64,000 nucleotides of DNA from Ornithodoros turicata (lineage: Eukaryota; Arthropoda; Arachnida; Ixodida; Argasidae): contig NC_088205.1 in the NCBI RefSeq assembly GCF_037126465.1, positions 28,131,482-28,195,481 of the forward strand. Reading direction: 5' to 3'. Positions 57,901-64,000 of the stretch are shown here, one piece after another. The stretch's first letter is position 1; every line of letters begins with the position of its first letter. The notes beneath the pieces were generated by a model that saw only the letters and a list, made by a program, of their open reading frames with translations, did not search any database and was not told the DNA's origin. The position numbers were made by a program, and so were the translations under genes.

Positions 57901-59322
57901 CAACAGCAACGTGTCACGACACAACTGCACTACCCGTAAGCAGAACTACATTTACTTTCCAAACCATGACCAATCAAACAGGAACGTACGCTCCTTCTCC
58001 ACTTCTCATGTTTCTGCCTTGTTTAATTTCTACTGCTCACGTGTAAAGGGAAATGCTGGCCGCTTGCTTAATCACATATTCGTCCTGCACAGCTACACAA
58101 TTGGCCTACTCCATTCCTGCTTCATTCGTCTGCATGGCGCCTCCTCCCTGAAGAGCAGACGCCGCAGCGTGTGCGCTAGCCACGGCACTCACAAGAACAA
58201 CTGCGTTTCAACGTGTTAAAAAAAAAGACTCTGAAAGTATACTTATTATACTTCCTTGTTTGACCTGCTAGGTGAAATTTTTACAATCCATAATATGGAG
58301 ACCAATGTGTCCTTGTTCGTGGACTGAGAGCCACTCGAACTCTTATGCTGACTTCTTTTATGTCCGAACCGTTTTGTTGCAAACCAGTTACCGCTATTAT
58401 TTTTTTTTGGTTCTGCTCCAGTTCGGGTTCAAGAGTGTCATGAAAATTTTGATTCGGGTTCAGTTCCGGCAAAAATAACCGTTCGGGTACGGTATTCGGT
58501 TCGGGTTCGGTTCGGCACCCTGGTAGGCACCTTTTGGCACTTTCAAAGCAGGCTTTTGATGTTTATTATGCTTCGAGATTTCAGGCTTTTCCCCAGTCAC
58601 CTGCAGACAGTCGGCACATTAAACATAAAGATAAACGTTTTTTTCTTCTTCTCTTTCTTTCTTTCTTAACGAACGCTATTCCCGAAACTCCAGCTTTTGA
58701 CTTCTATTTGGACTGCCAAGCACTGTAAGCTGAACAAGTGATTAGGTGTAGTTAAAACAAACGTGCGTACAAGATGGGCCGGGACATTCGCTGCTCGACG
58801 GAGGATTGTGTCATTCAGCAACGTTAACAGGCTCGAGGAGGAGTACAGGAGCTCCGACAGCACAGCTGACTTACCAAAGCGACCTGTAACAGACAGAAAT
58901 CACATACAGACAGAGGGTGAAGTGTAAAGATAAGAAATTAAGCAAGCAAGTCTGGAAGGAGGAAATGAAGCAACCAAGCGCGGGACATCAGGATTACGAG
59001 GAGTACGAAACGTATACAAAATTCTCAGCTTCATAAAAAGAGAGCATTTACATAAATTTTTAACTTTTCTTATCAGCGGCAAAACTGCCAGCAGGAGATG
59101 TCAATGGCTCAGCGTGGTGGCGTTAAACCTATTCATGGAATATTAACAAGTGAAAGACAATACTTTCACTTAATAGATGTAGCAGACTCACATACCAGCC
59201 GTAAAATAAGATACCCATCGCAAGACAGCCTCTAGTTCACTTGCTAATGTGGGATTTGCTTTTACGAACTCCAGATATCGCGCAATACTATCCGCCATCT
59301 TGTTCACGACTTCCAGCACCAT
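39925..59322 (-). CDS. PEX16: PEX16, peroxisomal membrane biogenesis protein (split gene, 19.4 kb)
   Basis: PEX16 is an integral peroxisomal/ER membrane protein that recruits PEX3 and so starts insertion of peroxisomal membrane proteins. Exons, in transcript order: 59196-59322, 58771-58883, 54450-54583, 53528-53727, 52084-52236, 48918-48990, 44401-44523, a provisional 40308-40342, and 39925-39986. All borders are GT..AG and all phases agree. The total is 1,020 nt, 339 aa, close to the ~336 aa of vertebrate PEX16. Homology is visible throughout: the N-terminal [94 protein letters not shown] and [15 protein letters not shown]. No stop is present. In-frame TAG directly precedes the first ATG (59320-59322); a second Met is eight codons on. 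Introns 2-8 carry many transposons. Confidence 0.93.
40308..40342 (-). CDS. PEX16: PEX16 provisional 35-nt exon 8
   Basis: Acceptor GCAGTGCAG|GACAC and donor G|GTAAAC bracket 35 nt that join exons 7 and 9 in phase and read [11 protein letters not shown]. The family usually has about ten more residues here, so another exon of length 2 mod 3 may be the real one. Confidence 0.35.
40610..41285. mobile_element. PEX16 intron: hAT-type MITE in PEX16 intron
   Basis: Termini TAGAGCCCTGCATGGGCC and the inverse ...GTGCAGGGCTCTA, with GGCCCGGCCCGG-rich subterminal sequence at both ends. The octamer CTTCGAAG flanks both sides (40602-40609, 41286-41293). 676 bp. Confidence 0.92.
41883..42044. mobile_element. 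pogo/Tigger-like MITE, degraded
   Basis: Left tip CAGTCATGTCCCACTCATCC after TA; right tip is roughly the inverse (AGTCACGTCTCGCTTATCC). The right TA is not intact. Confidence 0.5.
42105..42190 (-). repeat. tRNA-like sequence, probably a SINE head
   Basis: On the minus strand, TGGCATGGTGTAAGTGCATAG resembles an A box region and GGTTCGAATCC (42120-42130) is a B box. The acceptor-like CTGCTGGTGCC follows. Stem pairing is incomplete, so a functional tRNA is unlikely. Confidence 0.55.
42755..43636. mobile_element. Tc1/mariner-type palindromic MITE in PEX16 intron
   Basis: Left tip CGGTTTGTTTCACCTTACGT, right tip the inverse of CAAGGTGTTTCACCTAATGT, flanked by TA. The two halves are inverse copies (GAACTCCGAAATTTGCCAAG on the left, its inverse at ~43465). 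882 bp, close in size and inner motifs to the 9.8-kb MITE. Confidence 0.88.
43640..45468. other. PEX16 intron sequence around exon 7, no other gene seen
   Basis: Apart from exon 7 (44401-44523) no coding, TIR or tRNA-like signal is supported. Long chance frames occur on both strands. Confidence 0.4.
44401..44523 (-). CDS. PEX16: PEX16 exon 7
   Basis: Acceptor GTCTTCACAG|CCTTC; encodes [20 protein letters not shown] then SPFYDRFT; donor AA|GTAAGT, phase 2. Confidence 0.93.
45471..45648. mobile_element. pogo/Tigger-type MITE, 178 bp
   Basis: Left tip CAGTGAAACCTCCCATTACG, right tip the inverse of CACTGAAAGCTCCCTATTAC, with TA on both sides (45469-45470, 45649-45650). Confidence 0.85.
46489..47630. 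mobile_element. hAT-type element with GGTTCGG/CCGAACC ends, copy 1 (PEX16 intron 6)
   Basis: The perfect target duplication ATTTAAAT is at 46481-46488 and 47631-47638. The left tip has decayed (AAGGGTGGTGAACC); the right tip is the inverse of CAGAGTGTCGCACAGC. The interior is a reverse-complement relative of 57407-58522. 1,142 bp, no transposase. Confidence 0.9.
48139..48489. mobile_element. hAT-type MITE, 351 bp
   Basis: Termini TAGGGCCTGACTTTTT and the exact inverse; target duplication ATCACAAT at 48131-48138 and 48490-48497 is perfect. The subterminal regions repeat ACCCGAAT and CCCGATATTTACCCCCC. Confidence 0.95.
48918..48990 (-). CDS. PEX16: PEX16 exon 6
   Basis: Acceptor AACCCCAG|TATCTG; encodes [17 protein letters not shown]; donor AG|GTAAGC, phase 2. 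Only 73 nt, but the SW.PWL signature is diagnostic. Confidence 0.9.
49792..51165. mobile_element. pogo/Tigger-type non-autonomous element with a nested foldback
   Basis: Tips CAGCCGCCGTCAGATTTTTG and the inverse of CAGTTGCCGACCGATTTTTC; TA at 49790-49791 and 51166-51167. The interior carries ATTCTTTTGATACGAATTTC (near 50945-50970) and CTTCACCTAACGCCTG, both shared with the element at 52.8-53.3 kb. Confidence 0.8.
50112..50719. mobile_element. foldback element with ~170-bp arms and 64-bp internal repeats
   Basis: Arms 50112-~50285 and ~50565-50719 are near-perfect inverses. The perfect octamer CGACAGAC flanks it (50104-50111, 50720-50727). Between the arms a 64-bp unit recurs three times (GATCGGCGTCTCTGAGCGAT at 50301, 50365 and 50429) with GTTT runs. 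An 8-bp duplication points to a hAT-type mechanism. Confidence 0.93.
51440..52004. mobile_element. pogo/Tigger element remnant with transposase HTH fragment
   Basis: Left tip CAGTAAAACCTCGATAATTC, right tip the inverse GAATTAATGAGGTTTTACTG followed by TA. A C-run separates the left tip from the nearest TA. Between the tips lies the DNA-binding fragment listed next. Confidence 0.85.
51624..51836 (+). pseudogene. CENP-B/Tc5-type HTH fragment of a pogo/Tigger transposase
   Basis: A 70-codon frame reads [20 protein letters not shown] then KERHGLI, the signature of the second helix-turn-helix of Tigger/CENP-B proteins, which binds transposon ends. The DDE nuclease domain is absent, so this is an internal-deletion remnant. 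The N- and C-terminal parts of the frame do not look like transposase. Confidence 0.75.
52084..52236 (-). CDS. PEX16: PEX16 exon 5
   Basis: Acceptor CCTTTATGCAG|CCCCACC gives the right phase; reads [13 protein letters not shown] and [15 protein letters not shown]; donor C|GTATCC, phase 1. Confidence 0.88.
52769..53325. mobile_element. pogo/Tigger-type MITE, PEX16 intron 4
   Basis: Left tip CAGTGAAACCCGCGTATAAA after TA; right tip the inverse of CAGTAGAATCTCGATGATAC followed by TA (53326-53327). It shares blocks with the 49.8-kb element. A further lone tip (CAGTCGAGCCTGTTTGTTAT) stands at 52623. Confidence 0.75.
53528..53727 (-). CDS. PEX16: PEX16 exon 4
   Basis: Acceptor TTTCATCCAG|GACAATC; reads [20 protein letters not shown], a variable Ser/Thr stretch, then [10 protein letters not shown]; donor G|GTATGG, phase 1. 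Confidence 0.92.
54450..54583 (-). CDS. PEX16: PEX16 exon 3
   Basis: Acceptor CTTTGCAG|AATGAAG; encodes [18 protein letters not shown] and a hydrophobic [12 protein letters not shown] membrane segment; donor AA|GTATAT, phase 2. Confidence 0.92.
54590..55123. other. PEX16 intron 2, no feature seen
   Basis: Nothing supported beyond a G-run at ~55041. Confidence 0.4.
55136..55911 (-). mobile_element. 5'-truncated LINE carrying RNase H, 12-bp target duplication
   Basis: The minus-strand insertion ends in a 3' tail of ATCATCATC. The 12-mer GATTTGTACTCA flanks it at 55124-55135 and 55912-55923. Truncation falls inside the RNase H domain, a dead-on-arrival copy. Confidence 0.93.
55271..55911 (-). 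pseudogene. C-terminal RNase H and tail of an I/Jockey-group LINE ORF2
   Basis: About 210 residues remain. [20 protein letters not shown] is the RNase H C-terminal signature with catalytic Asp in [21 protein letters not shown] and [20 protein letters not shown] form the usual Cys/His tail. The N-terminal half of RNase H and the reverse transcriptase are missing because of 5' truncation, not later decay; the remaining frame is open. Confidence 0.9.
56085..56215 (+). mobile_element. SINE 3' fragment
   Basis: GCACAGTTCCCCTGAAGTCGGCCC (56161-56184; only the first 20 bases needed for recognition) matches the body of the 32.6-kb SINE, followed by a C-run tail. The A/B boxes are not intact. Confidence 0.5.
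56480..56624. repeat. foldback MITE-like hairpin in PEX16 intron 2
   Basis: Left arm AATTAAAAACGGTAAAACCC..., right arm its imperfect inverse ending CGTTTTTAATT. Arms ~58 bp, loop ~25 bp. Confidence 0.8.
57407..58522. mobile_element. hAT-type element with GGTTCGG ends, copy 2 (PEX16 intron 2), inverted relative to copy 1
   Basis: Tips CAGGGTGCCGAACCG and the exact inverse CGGTTCGGCACCCTG region; target duplication GTAGTCAC (57399-57406) against GTAGGCAC (58523-58530). Better preserved tips than copy 1. 1,116 bp, no transposase. Confidence 0.92.
58771..58883 (-). CDS. PEX16: PEX16 exon 2
   Basis: Acceptor CTGTTACAG|GTCGC; completes GR then [20 protein letters not shown]; donor CTT|GTACGC; ends in phase 0. 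The LLND..ILRR block matches the family closely. Confidence 0.93.
59196..59322 (-). CDS. PEX16: PEX16 exon 1
   Basis: Codons 1-42 plus one base. The donor is G|GTATGTG. Either ATG 59322 or ATG 59298 could start; both fit the family's N-terminus. Confidence 0.92.
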
Positions 59323-59890
59323 CTACTGCCGGTAAAGAATGAGACAACACCGCAATAGGAATACTATCAAACTATCAAAGATAGAGGTTTACTAATAATT
59401 CTCTTAGATTCAGTTATTTGGTAGCGTTTCTGCCCAAATTCAGCAAAGATATTGCAGGAGTCCTCGAAGCTCCAACCGTAGTGCGAATGACATCTTCAAA
59501 ATGGTTGTTATTTTGTGTAGAGAATGTCGTTTCACTTTCTTAATTCATTACTATAGGTGTTTCTGGCAGATAGTGCACCCTACTTGTTTATTGGCCTGAT
59601 TCGAGTGATATTTGCGCCTTGCATGAAACCATAGCATCGTACATTACGGTTTTCTTTTCTCTTTCAGAAACATCAAAACATCTGCAAGTTGCGCATACTG
59701 TGCGCATAACTGTCAGTGGAAAATCAGAGAAACCGATTACTGGCGGCAAAGGCGAATGCTGATATATTTCTGTGTAGCAATCACATGGATATGCTGTTAC
59801 TGCTGTGCTCGCAACTCTTGTGTTTCATACTGTAATCCATCATATCGGTTTGTATCCTTGTATACATGTATTTTAACTTCTGAATTACAG
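59323..59890. promoter_or_regulatory. PEX16 upstream region; candidate zinc-finger gene exon
   Basis: The PEX16 promoter should lie here, but no TATA box is evident. On the plus strand a good acceptor (TTTTCTCTTTCAG at 59655-59667) precedes a frame with AYCAHNCQWK that might be an upstream exon of the zinc-finger gene; its donor (GTGTAG) is weak. Confidence 0.3.
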
Positions 59891-60192
59891 GCGATGGAAC
59901 TGGAGTCCTCATCGGCCTTTCCCGCAAGAAGCGGATGAAGTGTCGATACTGTAACTACAGCTCCGATTACAAGAACAACGTGCAGGTGCACGAAAGGATC
60001 CATACAGGCGAGCAGCCTTTCAAATGTGGTATTTGCCTGAAACCGTTTAGGCACAGCCAGTCATTACGGACGCATATGCGGTATCACACAGGAGAGAAAC
60101 CTTTCAAGTGCAACATGTGCCCCAAGAGTTACATTCAGAAGACTAGCCTGTCTCAACACTTACTTTCTCACAGGATGATGGGGAAAGACTAG
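59891..60192 (+). CDS. C2H2 zinc-finger protein, terminal exon
   Basis: The exon begins after GAATTACAG and encodes a basic link (SRKKRMK) and three C2H2 fingers: CRYC..H..H, CGIC..H..H and CNMC..H..H, joined by TGEQPFK and TGEKPFK linkers, the classic arrangement of DNA-binding zinc fingers. The first finger (CNYSSDYKNNVQVH) is of the divergent YC-type common in arthropod transcription factors. It ends MMGKD, TAG at 60190-60192, with AATAAA at ~60233. The upstream exons are uncertain and would overlap the PEX16 5' region on the opposite strand. The specific factor cannot be named. Confidence 0.85.
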
Positions 60193-60232
60193 TGCCCTTG
60201 AAGAGCATTAGTCATGTGGTCCTTTGAGAACC

Positions 60233-60238
60233 TAATAA
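60233..60238 (+). terminator. polyadenylation signal of the zinc-finger gene
   Basis: AATAAA about 40 nt downstream of the stop codon. Confidence 0.6.
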
Positions 60239-61676
60239 ACGCTTTCAGTTTGGAAGTCGTGTGTTATTGTAAAAGATGTGCAGAAAGTGGCTCATGGCTC
60301 CAAAAGCAGTTAAGTTACAGGAAAAGTTTGCCATAACGAAAATGTAACGTAGTTCAATTACAACTAATTGAATGTAATTGTGTTATTCTTAAGGCTCAGT
60401 GCATTTAAAATCACCAGATATTACAGCTTCTCGCAAAATAGTTTACATGAAAGCTTTTAGTACCACACGTTCATAATTTACATAAAATGTTGATGTGGAG
60501 TCTCATATATATGGAACAGAACTCCCCAACAGATGCAAAAAGCACATCTAACATGTGAAATTTGTTCTAAGGCACTATAGATACTCAACATTAAAGTAGT
60601 GCATACATACTACAATAAATAGAATTTTAAAAAACGGAAGTGAAACATCTACACCCTTGAGTAGCTGTCATGAAGGTTCACACGCAGGGCCGGCGTCTAC
60701 TTTTTGCCTCCTGGTGGAGAAAAAGGAAAATTTGTGCCCCTCCCCCCTCTGTTCTCGAGTTTCTTCCTCTCTTCTGTCGTCCTAATGTGCCTTCTTCCTG
60801 CCTGAAAATTGTCTTTTCGGCACCCCATTAGACAGTATCAGGGGAGGCAACTGCCCCCCTGTAGATGATGGTGCTGTCCACACCAGCACTTAAAGCATTA
60901 TGTGAGTATAATATGTTCTAAAGGGTTAGAAGGGCTAAAAAATGGTACAAAATCAGTAGGTATAAGAAAACTGAAAAACCTGAATGGAGTAAACATGCCT
61001 CGGTCTTTTGCAATGTATCATACTGCTGACAAATTTGTGGCATCCAAAACAGGGCCATCCAAAATAATATCAGGTTAAGCCATCTGATGAAAGTATATGC
61101 GTCAATTTGCCGAACAGCACAAAAGGTTTAGATGCATGGAAGTTTTTTTGCAGCGAAAAAAGAAACGTACACAAATACAGTGGTGCTCATTCACTCTCGA
61201 TTCACCCTACAAGGTGCAAGTTGCTCAAGTGAGCACAGTCGCTCTCTGCTGCGTACTTTAAATTCAATTTCTAGGATAATTATGGCTCTGTGAGGTGAAT
61301 TACTTCTCATGGTGCATTTTACTTAACAATTTTACAGAAAGAAAACAGGGTGTTAAAAGTGACTTCTGTGCTACTTTAAGCAATAGCAAAAAGTAACTGT
61401 CCCCTGTGTGCAAGTTATGGACAAAGTTAAATTACAATGGTGGTCCCCATTTTTAAAGTATTGAGACACAGAATACAAGAACTCTGAAAGGAATTACAGT
61501 AGCCTAAGTACTCATAATTATTTCACAGCTCCGGTTATTCTTATCCATGCCATAGATACAAAGGGCTGCTGAGATCATTTGCTCTTGCACCGTTGAACCC
61601 TTAGTGTCTACTCTGTAAATCCTGTTTCAATATTCTACCTCATAGAACAGCTCGGCGGAACGGTTGTACATAAGTC
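60239..61676. other. no gene; possible hAT end fragment
   Basis: At 60686 CAGGGCCGGCGTCTAC looks like a hAT tip and is followed by a C/T-rich body, but no partner end was found. The rest is AT-rich without signals. Confidence 0.4.
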
Positions 61677-62415
61677 TAGGGTACCGGGTTTTCGGAGTTT
61701 ATTGTTTTTAAAAAAACGGAGTTTTTCGGAGTTCATGATTTACAGCTCAGTTAATATACGAAATTCGGAGAAAACTTGACGACGCACGCACAGTTGTGCA
61801 GCGAAAACGCAGTTGTCACATTTATTGCTTCAACGCTAAAGAAACACAAGCTTAACAATACATTTCGTGCGACGCACACTGAGGCGTTCCGCAATTCTTC
61901 ATGCACCCCTTCCGTGTGCAATGTTCACGGTTATGCGGCATACGAGAACCTCTGCATCGCGATCGCGGGACGACGTGAACTCCTCGAAATCAGGGTATTC
62001 CTTGACGTTTTCACACGGCAGCTCTCGCTTGCGTCCCATCTTGTAGTCAGCACTGCAACTAGTTGCCCTTTCAAAAAGACCACTCAGTATGACCTCAATT
62101 TTAGTGCTTAGGTCACGTGTAGGACAAGGGAATCGGAGAAACGGACTGGGGAAAACTCCGGGCGGTGAACCCTCAAGTGGACGAGATGACCGCCGAAGAA
62201 AACACTAGGTCACGGAAACCATGTTGCGGTGGGCAGGTATCCGAGGTCAGAAGAAACCCAGGACACAAAAGGAGGCCAAGAACAATAACCTGGTTATCAG
62301 GAAAAAAAAAAAACATCTGCCAAGCGGAGCTTTTCGGATTAATCCGAATTGCTTAAAATTTTACCGGAGTCCGTTTTCGGATTTTTTCGGATAAATCCGA
62401 AAACCCGGTACCCTA
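61677..62415. mobile_element. hAT-like MITE with TAGGGTACCGGG termini
   Basis: Left tip TAGGGTACCGGGTTTTCGG, right tip the exact inverse region CCGAAAACCCGGTACCCTA. Repeated TTCGGA/TCCGAA motifs fill both subterminal regions. The flanking octamers are only partly alike. Confidence 0.75.
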
Positions 62416-62593
62416 TACGTAACATGATCTGGTGGCTGAAGGCAAGAGAAACGTGTGAAAGATTACATTTGCTTCACTTTTACGCAGGAAACGGCATCCA
62501 AACTCTGCATACACAAATATCGTACAAAATAAATTGTTGTGCCACACTGGAATGTTCATAACACATACCACACTAGGGTGAACGCAAAAAAAA

Positions 62594-62594
62594 G

Positions 62595-62622
<28 letters not shown>
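62594..62622. repeat. (TA)n microsatellite
   Basis: About 14 uninterrupted TA dinucleotides. Confidence 0.95.
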
Positions 62623-62626
<4 letters not shown>

Positions 62627-63933
62627 GAGTATATAGCTTTGAAATCTTTGGTACTCGCAGCTGAAATACAGCGATAGCTGTACCTCTACGCATTGTGAGC
62701 AGACTTTAACACGATTCTTTCTCTGTGTTTGAGGGTACTTTTCTCATCATTTTTTTCAGGGCTTCATTAGGGATCTTTAGAATATTTTCTGAACGAGTTC
62801 GCATTGCAAGTACACAAGACAAGAACCTTCATCGGCGGAGCCATCCTGGCGTCTTGTGCTTTCCACTCCTGCCACCTGCATCACCACACCTCACGTGATA
62901 CCCAACGTCGCAGCGCGCTTCTTCGGTGTTTAACTCCACATATACAGCTGCCGCTGTAAAGAAAAAAAAGAAAGAAAAAAGACAGAGAACATCAGGACAT
63001 CCTGACCCCCATCTCTAGATCCGCGCCTGCCTACAGCACGCCGAATGATATAGTTATCGGTACCGGTGTGCATCCAAGATGTCACAAAAAAAAAAAAAAA
63101 AAAACGTACACATCCCGTTTTCAACAAATATAGGTAAGAACTGAACGATGTCATTCTGAATGACGGTTGGTTCTGAGCTTTTTAGGCGGTAACGTTCTTT
63201 TCTTTTGATGTGGAAGCGATTATTCACTGATGTCACCCCTCTAGAGTGCATGCTTCGAAAAGACAAAATTTGGTTTTGGTTTGGTCTCAATAATGTTCAC
63301 ACAGTGCGAGAACTATGAAACAGCAAAAGAACGGTGGTGGCTGTCATAATGATGAAACTGCTTGCCGCAGTAACAAACCGGCAAAAAACGATGAACGGCG
63401 ATGCGGACGAAAGTCAGGCCAGTTAGAACCGTCGGACTGCGTCATAGCAGCAGAAACGAGAGTGGCGCGCCCTTGAGAGTGACGTCACATGGATAAACAC
63501 ACTGCGATGGTTAGGATACTTGCCGGTGACTGATCCGGTCGAACGCATGTGCGCCTGGCTCTGAACACGCGATGGGAGAGCCGGATAGCTGAGCGAAGTG
63601 CGCATTGCTGCGCTACCCTGCGTAAGTAATATGCAAACCGAGACCAATTAATTACTCGAACAAATCAATAGGTGTTGAATAAGTGCAGGTTTCTTCTGAG
63701 ATATATTTAGCTGAAGGCTCCAATCGCTACGGCACAGGTGCCGAGTGCGTCCGAAGTGAAATTTAAAACTTAGGACTTCAATTTGATTAATGAGCGTACG
63801 CAAATGAGCTGCTCGCTGCTCAGTGCTTTGCCGATATTTACTGAACAGAAAGTTTTTCGATATAATCAGCAGTTTCTGAATTATTCAGCTGGGAGAATTT
63901 CGTGACACACCCGCTATACTCCGATGAAGTATA
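62623..63933. other. no recognised gene
   Basis: A-runs at 62960-62980 and 63086-63104; no supported coding or transposon signal. Confidence 0.4.
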
Positions 63934-64000
63934 CAGGGTGTTGCACCTAACGTGATAGAAAATTCTAACTGGCGATGTACTCGCCGAAGGATTGTGAGAC
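63934..64000. mobile_element. left end of a Tc1/mariner-type MITE, cut by the window edge
   Basis: CAGGGTGTTGCACCTAACGT follows TA at 63932-63933 and matches the tip type of the 42.8-kb MITE. Only 67 bases are visible. Confidence 0.7.

Overview
The window is eukaryotic nuclear DNA from an arthropod, most likely a tick or other chelicerate. It has an intron-rich host gene, phase-consistent GT..AG exons, AATAAA signals, tRNA-derived SINEs and a dense mix of hAT, Tc1/mariner-pogo, EnSpm/CACTA, LINE and Maverick/Polinton sequence. The tick assignment is inference from this repeat profile. Nothing suggests a bacterial genome.

Layout. 1-7.5 kb: part of a Maverick/Polinton (adintovirus-like) element. 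It has a damaged protein-primed DNA polymerase B and a small protein on the minus strand. Opposite them, from a shared divergent promoter, lie a packaging ATPase, a pX-like core peptide, two unknown proteins, a DDE integrase and two more unknown proteins, with ATGA/TAATG start-stop overlaps. 8.85-12.6 kb: a palindromic element with ~560 bp inverted arms around a 237 bp tandem array, itself carrying a TA-flanked MITE. 13.6-17.9 kb: a broken EnSpm transposase on the minus strand, interrupted by an element carrying an 87 bp satellite with higher-order structure and by a perfect 43 bp-arm hairpin. 18.6-19.3 kb: a hAT MITE. 20.4-24.7 kb: a decayed plus-strand multi-exon gene, partly interrupted by another hAT element. 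24.7-26.9 kb: a 5'-truncated LINE. 27.9-36.6 kb: two nearly identical 2.12 kb hAT-type elements in direct orientation, with a SINE and smaller elements between them.

39.9-59.3 kb (minus strand): the clearest host gene, PEX16 (peroxisomal membrane biogenesis factor). Seven internal and upstream exons plus the terminal exon can be read by homology with compatible phases; one 35-nt exon is provisional. With it the gene encodes 339 aa. Its introns hold at least ten transposon insertions, including an inverted pair of one hAT family bracketing exons 3-6. 59.9-60.2 kb (plus strand): the terminal exon of a C2H2 zinc-finger gene. The last 3.8 kb holds a hAT-like element, a TA microsatellite and the start of a further MITE.

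Most other open frames here are chance frames inside repeats. Many non-autonomous elements could be delimited to the base through their target-site duplications (TSDs), and those boundaries are the most reliable part of this annotation after PEX16.
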